A stretch of DNA of 11,426 nt, from positions 1 to 11,426 of the forward strand of contig CABUWD010000067.1 in assembly GCA_902495155.1 (NCBI GenBank), read 5' to 3'. The position numbers and the translations under genes were made by a program. Origin of the DNA: an uncultured Collinsella sp. Lineage in GTDB: Bacteria; Actinomycetota; Coriobacteriia; Coriobacteriales; Coriobacteriaceae. The notes under the pieces were generated by a model. It was given only the letters and a program-made list of their open reading frames with translations. It was not told the origin of the DNA and ran no database searches. This document shows, piece by piece, positions 1-5,606 of this stretch; the first letter of the stretch is position 1; every line of letters begins with the position of its first letter.

Positions 1-65
1 CGGTTGTAGAACCACTCGGTATCGACCAGCACGCCGTCCATGTCAAACAGCACTGCCTTGATCAT
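1..65 (-). CDS. HAD-superfamily hydrolase, N-terminal fragment
   Basis: Only the first 21 codons are inside the window; the gene continues past position 1. The visible protein begins MIKAVLFDMDGVLVDTEWFY. This is HAD motif I (DxDGxxxD/T): Asp8 would be the nucleophile and Asp10 the general acid. The MDGVLVDTE version is typical of the beta-phosphoglucomutase / phosphoglycolate phosphatase-like branch, so a sugar-phosphate phosphatase or mutase is likely, but the substrate cannot be told. Two in-frame ATGs exist (71 and 65). GGAGG sits only 2 nt before the first and 8 nt before the second, so the start at 65 is preferred. A 35-bp hairpin repeat (80-114) sits directly upstream of the ribosome site. 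The preceding operon ends at a terminator (159-191), so this gene probably has its own transcript. Confidence 0.8.
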   Translation of the reverse strand, partial: MIKAVLFDMDGVLVDTEWFYN

Positions 66-79
66 ACGCATCTCCTCCC

Positions 80-114
80 ACCTGCCAAAAAGGGACAGGT
101 TTATTTTGGTAGGT
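80..114. repeat. 35-bp hairpin repeat, copy 1
   Basis: Arms ACCTGCCAAAA (80-90) and TTTTGGTAGGT (104-114) are complementary at 10 of 11 positions and flank AGGGACAGGTTTA. The same unit recurs in reverse orientation at 7527-7561, including the central AAACCTGTCCCT-type core. On the minus strand the hairpin forms the 5' leader of the HAD gene and abuts its GGGAGGAG ribosome site. It looks like a small dispersed palindromic element of the REP or MITE kind. Its function is unknown. Confidence 0.7.
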
Positions 115-158
115 TTTATCTGGGATTTGCGACGCGACAGACACGCCCTCCCCAGAGC

Positions 159-191
159 AAAAAAGGGGATGGGGCGCAAACCCCATCCCCT
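159..191 (-). terminator. Intrinsic terminator of the PTS/SIS1 operon
   Basis: A perfect 10-bp stem, GGGGATGGGG (165-174) with CCCCATCCCC (181-190), has a 6-nt loop. One further A-T pair extends it (164/191). Read on the minus strand it is followed by six Ts (159-164). It lies about 34 nt after the SIS1 stop codon and is the clearest rho-independent terminator in the window. It separates the sugar-amine locus from the HAD gene. Confidence 0.9.
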
Positions 192-224
192 CTCAATCAA
201 CCCGTAAGGTCTACTTACTTGTGA

Positions 225-1208
225 TTAGTAGGAAAGCTTCCACATGTAGCGACGCATGGTCAGCGGATGCTGACGGGCCTCGGCGATCTGGTTGCCGTAC
301 TCGCGCATAACGGCGAGGTGCAGCAGCGGGTTGAAGTAGGTGACGACGCTCGCGGGCACGGCGTCAGCCAGGCCGTAGTCCTTGGAGTCGATCAGAGCGA
401 CCTTGGCGCCCATGCGCTCAAGGAAGGTGAGGGCGCGGGCGTCCATCGGACGGGTAGCGCCATCGGACATGAAGAAGACGTAGGGCTTACCCTCGGTGGA
501 AACCTCGAACGGGCCGTGGAAGTACTCGCCGGTGTTGTAGGCGGCGGCGTCGATCCACTGCATCTCGGTGAACAGGAAGGCGGCGTGAGAGTAAGCCATC
601 TTCTCGGAGGCACCAGAGGCCATGAAGTAAATCATCTTGTCGTCCTTGAAGTCCTCAGCGAACTTCTTGGCGAGCTTCTTGCAGGACTGAGCAGCGTTCT
701 CGCAGAGATCGAAGACGTTGGTGAGGCCGGTGATCATGTCGTCGTACTTGTCATAGCCCTCGGTCTGCTGAAGGATCTCGAGAGCAAGAGCGATGGCATA
801 GCCGGGCTTCTCGCACTTGGCAGCGAAGTTGGCGTGGAAGCCGTGAACGATGACGTGGTCGGCGTCGACGGTCAGAGCGGAGCCAGCCTTGTTGGTGAGG
901 GAGACGACCGGGCAGTTGTGCTTCTTGGCGGTCTTGTTGGCCTCGACGGTCTCGGGCGTGGAGCCACCGAGGGAGCAGGTGATCACGAAGGTGTGCTCGT
1001 TGACCCAGGAAGGCGTGTCGTAGTTGAACTCGTTAGCGGTGAAGATCTGAACGTTCAGCTTGTCCGTGTTGTTGGCCAGGAAGTACTTGGCGGGGTACAG
1101 GTCGGACATGGAAGCACCGCAGCCGACGAAGGCGACACTGTGGATCTCGTGGTTGGACAGGACGTCAGCGACGATCTGCTTAGGGAGGTTAAGGTCGATC
1201 TCGTACAT
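225..1208 (-). CDS. SIS-domain sugar-amine 6-phosphate deglycase (SIS1; FrlB/GfrF-like)
   Basis: A 327-residue protein with two SIS domains (about residues 22-150 and 190-300), the usual size and layout of the FrlB/FraB deglycases. These cytoplasmic enzymes cleave Amadori-compound 6-phosphates to a hexose 6-phosphate and a free amino acid. The first domain has a sugar-phosphate loop, SLGGSTPET (79-87). The second has ASGASE and the signature EYFHGPFE. Glu215 and His231 are 16 residues apart, matching the Glu/His pair of the GlmS isomerase domain and of FraB. The C-terminus RRYMWKLSY is nearly the same as that of SIS2. The start at 1208 is chosen because AAAGGA lies 9 nt upstream; the in-frame ATG at 1217 touches that site, and a longer reading to 1307 would begin inside a hairpin. 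It is the last gene of the PTS operon, 199 bp after IID, behind two hairpins and before a strong terminator. Deglycase activity is well supported by family and context; the exact substrate is not. Confidence 0.88.
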   Translation of the reverse strand: MYEIDLNLPKQIVADVLSNHEIHSVAFVGCGASMSDLYPAKYFLANNTDKLNVQIFTANEFNYDTPSWVNEHTFVITCSLGGSTPETVEANKTAKKHNCPVVSLTNKAGSALTVDADHVIVHGFHANFAAKCEKPGYAIALALEILQQTEGYDKYDDMITGLTNVFDLCENAAQSCKKLAKKFAEDFKDDKMIYFMASGASEKMAYSHAAFLFTEMQWIDAAAYNTGEYFHGPFEVSTEGKPYVFFMSDGATRPMDARALTFLERMGAKVALIDSKDYGLADAVPASVVTYFNPLLHLAVMREYGNQIAEARQHPLTMRRYMWKLSY

Positions 1209-1298
1209 CTGACACATTCCTTTCAATTTTTGCGGCGCCACATTGCCGGGCGCACGCAGGGTTACCGTGATTTGGACCGAGTCGCCGGCCCGTTGAGG

Positions 1299-1329
1299 AT
1301 GTGACAAAGGAGCCGCTCCTTTGTCACAT
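1299..1329. repeat. Perfect 14-bp stem hairpin between IID and SIS1
   Basis: ATGTGACAAAGGAG (1299-1312) pairs perfectly with CTCCTTTGTCACAT (1316-1329) around a 3-nt loop. In the direction of the operon (minus strand) no T-tract follows, so it is unlikely to be a full terminator. On the plus strand TTTT follows, so it could stop antisense transcription. Placed between the permease genes and the deglycase, it may act as an mRNA stability or processing element, or as a REP-like repeat. Confidence 0.8.
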
Positions 1330-1338
1330 TTTGGGGAT

Positions 1339-1377
1339 GGGAGCCCGCCTGGGGTATGGGATGTCAGGCAGGCCCCC
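1339..1377. repeat. Second hairpin between IID and SIS1
   Basis: GCCCGCCTG (1343-1351) and CAGGCAGGC (1365-1373) pair with one wobble. Flanking GGGA and CCCC extend the stem to about 13 bp around a 13-nt loop. On the minus strand it lies about 30 nt after the IID stop codon and precedes the 1299-1329 hairpin, with no T-tract. Together the two hairpins may lower SIS1 expression relative to the permease or protect the 3' end of the permease message. Confidence 0.55.
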
Positions 1378-1407
1378 GGGGAAAAGCGGTTAGACGCTTG
1401 GTCGCGA

Positions 1408-2241
1408 CTAGGCCAGGATGCCGGCCGCGGAGAGGGCGATGCCGCCCACGATGGCGATCACGAGAAGCCAACCGGTGTTGACGTTCTTCTTGATGAGCCA
1501 GTACATAAGGCCGGTGAGGCCAAGGGAGATCATCTGGGGCATCATGCCGTCCAGGATGTCCTGGATCACAACGGTGCCGTCAGCGAACTGCAGCGGGGTG
1601 GTGGCGCCGATCAGCGTAGCGATCATGCCGCCCACGGACATAAGACCCACGATGCCGCAGACATACATGAGCTTCTCCATGAGGTCGCCGCCCTGAAGCT
1701 TGCTCAGGTACTCGTGGCCGCCCTGATAGCCCATCTTGGCTGCGAACCAAGTGATCAGCACAGAGGGGACGATGGAGATGAGCATGGCCAGGATCGGGCC
1801 CATGATGGAGCCCTGCTGAGCCAGCTGAACGCCCAGGCCAAAGGCGATAACGCGGATGGTGCCCTGGAAGAAGGAGTCACCGATGCCGGAAAGCGGGCCC
1901 ATAAGAGAGGTCTTGACCGCGTTAATCGAATCGGGGTTGAAGTTCTCGGGATCCTTGGCGTACTCCTCCTCCATGGAGGCGGCGAGGCCCAGGATGAAAG
2001 CGCTCGTCTGCGGGGTGCAGTTGTAGAACGCCATGTGACGGTGGTAAGCCTCTTTCTTAGCAGCGAGCTGCTTGGGGTCGGACTCATCCGGATAGAGGCG
2101 ATCGAGCGTGGGAACCATGCCGTAGAGGAAGCCCATGTTCATCTGACGCTCGTAGTTCCAAGATGCCTGGATGGCCCAAGAGCGCCAGAAGAACTGGCTG
2201 ACCTTCTTGTTCAGGGACACGTCCTTGGTTGCGGTTGCCAT
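1408..2241 (-). CDS. PTS mannose/fructose/sorbose-family permease subunit IID
   Basis: A 277-residue protein, normal length for EIID of the mannose family, which forms the membrane translocator with IIC. The N-terminal cytoplasmic part has the family pattern RSWAIQASWNYERQMNMGF (20-38). The signature GPLSGIGDSFFQGTIR is at 115-130. Hydrophobic segments lie at about 131-168, 193-213, 235-251 and 256-275. The start at 2241 is fixed by GGAGG 8 nt upstream; the in-frame extension to 2358 runs into the IIC gene and is rejected. Only 13 bp separate it from the IIC stop, and the IIC stop codon TAA is joined to this ribosome site (TAAGGAGG), so the two are probably coupled. In this locus the carried substrate is probably a glycated amino acid rather than mannose; that is inferred from the SIS genes. 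Confidence 0.93.
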   Translation of the reverse strand: MATATKDVSLNKKVSQFFWRSWAIQASWNYERQMNMGFLYGMVPTLDRLYPDESDPKQLAAKKEAYHRHMAFYNCTPQTSAFILGLAASMEEEYAKDPENFNPDSINAVKTSLMGPLSGIGDSFFQGTIRVIAFGLGVQLAQQGSIMGPILAMLISIVPSVLITWFAAKMGYQGGHEYLSKLQGGDLMEKLMYVCGIVGLMSVGGMIATLIGATTPLQFADGTVVIQDILDGMMPQMISLGLTGLMYWLIKKNVNTGWLLVIAIVGGIALSAAGILA

Positions 2242-2254
2242 AGTGTGTTCCTCC

Positions 2255-3049
2255 TTAGTCTTCGTCGTCTTCGAGCGGATCGTAGTCGGAATCGACACCG
2301 GCGGCTGCATGGGAACCGTTGAACTTGAAGCCCATGAAAACGACAGCCAGGCACACACCGATCAGAGCGACCGCGATGACGGACAGGTTGAGGTAAGCGG
2401 CGAGCAGGAAACCGATGAACAGGAACGGAGTCATACCCTTCTTGATCATCATGGTGAGCAGCAGGGCCAAGCCGTAGGCGGTCATGATCTTGGTCGAAAC
2501 GTTAAGACCAGTGGACAGCCACTCGGGAACCATGTTGACGATGGCCTGGACCAGGTCGGTGCCAACAAAGACGGCGAGGAAGATCGGCAGGAAGTACATG
2601 ACGGCGTACAGACCGGAGCCGGCGCAGATGTGCATGCGGTAGGCGGTCTTGAACTTTCCGTTATCGATCGCGCTATCTGCCACATGGGTGAGGGCGGCGA
2701 TGATGGAACGGAACACGATGCCGAGGAGCTGACCCAGGACGGCGACCGGGATGGCGATCGTCATGGCGGTCTCGGCGGAAGCATCGGTCAGGCACGCAAA
2801 GGCAGCGGCCACGATGCCGCCCAGGACCATATCGGGCGGAACGGCGGCGCCGACCTGCACCAGGCCCATGGACACGAGCTCGACGGCGGCACCGACGGCA
2901 AGGCCGGTGGGCACATCGCCCAGCAGCAGACCGACGAGCGTAGCGCCAACGAGGGGCTGCTCGAAGTTAAGACGACCGAGCAGGCGGGAGTCCCACATGC
3001 AGAACACGCCGACGAGGCCGACGAGCACCGCACTGATGAACGTATTCAT
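2255..3049 (-). CDS. PTS mannose/fructose/sorbose-family permease subunit IIC
   Basis: A 264-residue, very hydrophobic protein matching EIIC of the mannose/sorbose family, the substrate channel that works with IID. Family-like segments are the N-terminal FISAVLVGLVGVFCMWDSRL and the Gly/Ala/Val-rich stretch around residues 33-65 (PLVGATLVGLLLGDVPTGLA). About seven to eight membrane segments can be seen. The C-terminus is a short acidic cytoplasmic tail (DSDYDPLEDDED). The ATG at 3049 has AAAGGAG 6 nt upstream. The 36-bp gap from IIAB contains a small perfect hairpin (CAGGC-AAAA-GCCTG, 3067-3080) just before that ribosome site. Gene order IIAB-IIC-IID is the same as manXYZ. Confidence 0.93.
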   Translation of the reverse strand: MNTFISAVLVGLVGVFCMWDSRLLGRLNFEQPLVGATLVGLLLGDVPTGLAVGAAVELVSMGLVQVGAAVPPDMVLGGIVAAAFACLTDASAETAMTIAIPVAVLGQLLGIVFRSIIAALTHVADSAIDNGKFKTAYRMHICAGSGLYAVMYFLPIFLAVFVGTDLVQAIVNMVPEWLSTGLNVSTKIMTAYGLALLLTMMIKKGMTPFLFIGFLLAAYLNLSVIAVALIGVCLAVVFMGFKFNGSHAAAGVDSDYDPLEDDED

Positions 3050-3085
3050 ACCCTTCTCCTTTCAGTCAGGCAAAAGCCTGGTTGA

Positions 3086-4009
3086 TTACAGCTTGGCGTC
3101 GATGTCGACGCTCTGATACGTAGGGGTCTGCTGGACGTAGAGCTTGATGCCCATGTCGAGCAGCTGGTTGACGTCGGCCTTCTGGTTGGCGTCGAGGAAG
3201 ACGGAGCTGTCCTTGCCGCCGACCTGATCGGCACCGTCGTGGTTGGCGGTGGCGCCCAGGTTGATGGCGTCGAGCTTGTAGCCCTGGCAGAACTGCAGCA
3301 TCTCGGCCGTGTTGCCAAAGACGAACATGACGCGCTCGCCGAGGGTGTTGAGCTTGTCCATCTTGGCGAGGGCACGCTCGACGGTAAAGACGTTCAGGCG
3401 CACGCCCTGGGGCTTGGCCAGCTTAAGAGCGCCCTTCTTGATGTCATCGTTGGCGGCGGCGTTGTCGACGACGATGATGCGCTCGGCCTGAACCTTGGTG
3501 GTCCAGGTAAAGACGACCTGGCCGTGCAGCAGACGGTAGTCAAGACGTGCGAGGACGATCTTGGCGGGACCGGAGCTGTGACGGGGCGCCTTGGCCTTCT
3601 TGGCGGGAGCCGCGGCAGCCTCGACCGGTGCGTTGGGGTTGGTCAGACCGGTGCGGGCCTCGTTGATGAGGGCTGCGAGCTCGGCACCCTTGACGGGGAC
3701 GGGGCTCATAGCGAGCGTGAGCGCCAGCGGGATGTTGAAACCGCTGACAACCGTGAACTTCGTGCCGTTCTTGGAAAGCTCGACCATGCTGTTGTTGACC
3801 GAGCTGCCGAGCATATCGGTCAACACATAGACGGTGTCGTCCGCGTTGAACGTGGCGATCATGGCGTCCACCTTATTGGTGATGGGCTCCTTGTCGTCAC
3901 GAGCAAGCGACACGACGTGGACGTTCGACACGTCGCCGAGAACCATCTCGAGCGTGTCTTTGGCGCCTGCGGCCAGGCCGCCATGAGATGCGAGAATGAT
4001 CTGATTCAT
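3086..4009 (-). CDS. PTS mannose-family fused IIAB component
   Basis: A 307-residue soluble fusion, close in length to E. coli ManX (323). The IIA domain (1-125) begins NQIILASHGG, with His9 as the residue phosphorylated by HPr. An Ala/Lys/Pro-rich linker (about 127-147) joins it to IIB (148-307). In IIB the motif ARLDYRLLHGQV carries His162, the phosphohistidine that passes phosphate to the sugar. The usual RIDDRLIHGQV has Asp where this protein has Tyr158. The start at 4009 has AGGAGGAGG about 4 nt upstream. It is the first gene of the permease operon. An AT-rich promoter region with TATAAT lies at 4036-4041. There is no separate sugar specificity signal in IIAB; the glycated amino acid substrate is inferred from the two deglycases. 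Confidence 0.94.
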   Translation of the reverse strand: MNQIILASHGGLAAGAKDTLEMVLGDVSNVHVVSLARDDKEPITNKVDAMIATFNADDTVYVLTDMLGSSVNNSMVELSKNGTKFTVVSGFNIPLALTLAMSPVPVKGAELAALINEARTGLTNPNAPVEAAAAPAKKAKAPRHSSGPAKIVLARLDYRLLHGQVVFTWTTKVQAERIIVVDNAAANDDIKKGALKLAKPQGVRLNVFTVERALAKMDKLNTLGERVMFVFGNTAEMLQFCQGYKLDAINLGATANHDGADQVGGKDSSVFLDANQKADVNQLLDMGIKLYVQQTPTYQSVDIDAKL

Positions 4010-4025
4010 CTTGCCTCCTCCTTTT

Positions 4026-4041
4026 CGTTATGGTCATTATA
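4026..4041 (-). promoter_or_regulatory. Likely PTS operon promoter with motif shared with the DMT gene
   Basis: On the minus strand this reads TATAATGACCATAACG. TATAAT (4041-4036) is a consensus -10 box about 26 nt before the IIAB start, giving a short leader; no good -35 box is seen at 17 nt, as expected of an activator-dependent promoter. The same 16 bases, with 14 identical, occur upstream of the DMT gene (5315-5330). A second weaker -10 (TATACT, minus strand) lies at 4072-4077. Confidence 0.45.
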
Positions 4042-4055
4042 ACGTCTTATACGTT
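4041..4055. promoter_or_regulatory. 15-bp inverted repeat upstream of the PTS -10 box
   Basis: AACGT-CTTAT-ACGTT is a perfect 5-5-5 inverted repeat lying between the presumed -10 and -35 positions of the PTS promoter. It is a candidate operator, but short enough to arise by chance. Confidence 0.3.
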
Positions 4056-4191
4056 GCGGATATTGCTAATTAGTATAAAGACCGCTCGCGGGTGAAAATC
4101 GACCGTTGACGGGTTTAACGTAATCGAAACGTTGGGGCTGGGTAGGCCGGCGCTGGCTGGATAACCCCAGATCAGACGCCTCGCCAATCCC

Positions 4192-5274
4192 CTATCGCAC
4201 GAAGTACCAGGGGCTTTCCTGCACGGTGGGCTCCAGCGCGATGCCGGTGCGCTCGCGGAACAGATCCATGTCCTGCGATTTCTCCGTCCACCACGCGTTG
4301 GGCTTAAAGGTCATGCTCTCAACGACATGGCCGACAAAGGCGCTGTTGCGCAGCTTGGAGAAGTTAGTGTTCATAATCAGGATGGACGCGAGCACCAGCA
4401 CGATGCCCAGGACCTTGATCGCGCCGGCGGGCTCGGCGTAGATGCCAATACCGACCAGAACGGTCGCCACGGTTTCGAACGAAGCCACGACCGGCACCTT
4501 CGACGTCTCGAGATCCATCGAAAGGCCCTGCATATAGAAGATGTACGCAAGAGCCGTCGGAATAAAGCCAAAGCCTGCGAACAGCAGAATGAGCTGCGGG
4601 GACATTGCCGCGGCTACATCGGACCACGGAGCCGAAAGCACTGCCATAAAGCATCCGCCAAAGACAAAGCCCCAAAACGTCACCGCCAGCGGATGCAGCG
4701 TCTTGGTAGCCATACGGCTAAACACCGCCAGCAGTGCACCGCAAAGTCCGGCGATCACACCCGACGCGACGCCCCAAGCCGAGAAATGGAAACCAGACAG
4801 GTCGCCGCTCGTCACCGCGAGCACGCAACCCACAATGTTAAAGACGATGGCGACGAGCTTGTTGGGGGTCACGTCCTCGCGATAAAGCACGCGGCCGAGC
4901 GCGACGCCAAACACCGGCGAGGTGTAGAGCAGCACCGAGGCCGTGGACATGCCCACCTCGCCCATGCACTCGTAATAAAGCGTGTTAGCGGTGGCGAGGC
5001 CGATAATGCCAAGAAGCGCGCAGGGAACAAGCTCTTTAGGACTTGCCTTGAACAGTGCCATGGGACCCGAGGCTTTTCCCTCACGAGCACCTCCCTGGCA
5101 ACCCATGAATGCCAAGACCGGAGCCATTAAGACAGCACCCGACAACAGGCGAAAGGCCGCCATGCTCTGAGACGAAACACCCAGGGCCGATATTCCGTTA
5201 ACAAAGATTCCGATGGTGCCCCACATAAGCGCGGCGATCAGCACCAGCACATAGCCCAGATTGCTCTTCTTCAA
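4192..5274 (-). CDS. DMT-superfamily (EamA) transporter with C-terminal tail
   Basis: A 360-residue membrane protein with the two-repeat EamA layout: ten predicted helices over about residues 5-300, starting YVLVLIAALMWGTIGIFVNG. EamA proteins (YddG, RhtA and relatives) are mostly exporters of amino acids or other metabolites. The start is TTG at 5274, chosen because GAGGAGG sits 5 nt upstream and the N-terminus then matches the family. After the last helix there is an extra hydrophilic tail of about 60 residues (302-360), containing NAWWTEKSQDMDLF, which most members lack. The gene lies between SIS2 and the PTS genes on the same strand and shares a promoter motif with the PTS operon. Export of the amino acid released by deglycation is an attractive idea but only inferred; it could also be an unrelated insertion. 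Confidence 0.88.
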   Translation of the reverse strand: MKKSNLGYVLVLIAALMWGTIGIFVNGISALGVSSQSMAAFRLLSGAVLMAPVLAFMGCQGGAREGKASGPMALFKASPKELVPCALLGIIGLATANTLYYECMGEVGMSTASVLLYTSPVFGVALGRVLYREDVTPNKLVAIVFNIVGCVLAVTSGDLSGFHFSAWGVASGVIAGLCGALLAVFSRMATKTLHPLAVTFWGFVFGGCFMAVLSAPWSDVAAAMSPQLILLFAGFGFIPTALAYIFYMQGLSMDLETSKVPVVASFETVATVLVGIGIYAEPAGAIKVLGIVLVLASILIMNTNFSKLRNSAFVGHVVESMTFKPNAWWTEKSQDMDLFRERTGIALEPTVQESPWYFVR

Positions 5275-5314
5275 CGCAGCCTCCTCGGTATTGTTTCCAA
5301 TATGTTTCGTACTA

Positions 5315-5330
5315 CGTTATAGTCGTTATA
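5315..5330 (-). promoter_or_regulatory. Likely DMT promoter/operator motif
   Basis: On the minus strand this reads TATAACGACTATAACG, a tandem TATAACG repeated at a 9-bp step, about 40 nt before the TTG start. It matches the PTS promoter motif at 4026-4041 in 14 of 16 bases. TTGAAA lies upstream but only 15 nt from the second TATAAC, so the promoter elements are not certain. The shared motif suggests that the DMT gene and the PTS operon answer to the same regulator. Confidence 0.45.
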
Positions 5331-5386
5331 TACATTTTTCAAGACACAAATCGCCGAACGGAAAAATCTGCTTCCCCACATACTCA

Positions 5387-5430
5387 TTGGGGACGTTCCC
5401 AAATGACTAGTCATTTAAGAACGTTCCCAA
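5387..5430. repeat. 44-bp palindrome
   Basis: Centred between 5408 and 5409. Outer arms TTGGGGACGTTC (5387-5398) and GAACGTTCCCAA (5419-5430) differ at one position, and the inner 16 bases AAATGACTAGTCATTT (5401-5416) are a perfect palindrome; only three of 22 base pairs fail overall. It has no open reading frame or T-tract. A dispersed palindromic repeat or a large operator fits. Confidence 0.8.
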
Positions 5431-5466
5431 CGTCTAAGGCGCCGCTGGTTGAGCATAAGTCAGCGA

Positions 5467-5565
5467 GCGGGCCGCATTTGAGGCAAGGTGACGTGAAACG
5501 AAAGGGCGCTGACCTTCTGGTCGCGCCCTTGAAGTTGAACGTCAGATTGCCCAAATGCGGACCGC
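5467..5565. repeat. 99-bp concentric imperfect palindrome
   Basis: All paired blocks share one centre at 5516. From outside in: GCGG/CCGC, CCGCATTTG (5472-5480)/CAAATGCGG (5552-5560), GGCAA/TTGCC, TGACGT (5489-5494)/ACGTCA (5539-5544), AAGGGCGC (5502-5509)/GCGCCCTT (5523-5530) and GACC/GGTC around the loop TTCT. Single-base bulges and small internal loops separate the blocks. As RNA this is a long stable stem-loop about 40 nt after the SIS2 stop; its tip followed by TTTCGTTT on the minus strand could terminate transcription weakly. MITE-like element, structured RNA or composite terminator are all possible. Confidence 0.8.
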
Positions 5566-5583
5566 GCAGCGTCGATCCGTTAC
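5549..5583 (-). repeat. 35-bp degenerate repeat downstream of SIS2
   Basis: Aligned without gaps to 10178-10212, 27 of 35 bases agree, including the block GCAGCGTCGAYCCGTTA. On the minus strand both copies read TAACGGRTCGACGCTGC soon after a gene's stop codon (here SIS2, there mfd) and end in CATTTGGGCA. It overlaps the right arm of the 99-bp palindrome, so it may be one end of that element. Confidence 0.5.
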
Positions 5584-5606
5584 GCGGTTTGGTAAAACCG
5601 CGTAAC
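5579..5606. repeat. 28-bp hairpin at the SIS2 stop codon
   Basis: GTTACGCGGTTT (5579-5590) and AAACCGCGTAAC (5595-5606) form a perfect 12-bp stem with the loop GGTA. The stem begins at the last base of the SIS2 stop codon (TAG). No T-tract follows on either strand, so it is more likely an mRNA 3'-end protecting hairpin than a terminator on its own. Confidence 0.75.

Larger units (their letters stand above)
5275..5605. other. 331-bp non-coding gap with a palindrome cluster
   Basis: No gene is supported here; the plus-strand reading frame at 5403-5609 is built from palindrome sequence and has no ribosome site or recognisable product. From right to left on the minus strand it holds a 28-bp hairpin touching the SIS2 stop codon, a 99-bp concentric palindrome, a 44-bp palindrome, and the DMT promoter region. 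Each is listed separately. Confidence 0.7.

Noticed and set aside
267..1304. Long plus-strand open frame opposite SIS1
   Set aside because: It mirrors the codon bias of the minus-strand gene, has low-complexity Val/Gly/Asp-rich sequence, no ribosome site and no recognisable domain.
1209..1307. N-terminal extension of SIS1 to 1307
   Set aside because: The start would lie inside the 14-bp hairpin, lacks a ribosome site, and the added residues do not resemble SIS proteins; 1208 has a good site.
1321..3116. Plus-strand open frames opposite IID and IIC
   Set aside because: Gln/His/Asp-rich antisense products of membrane protein genes, without family features or starts.
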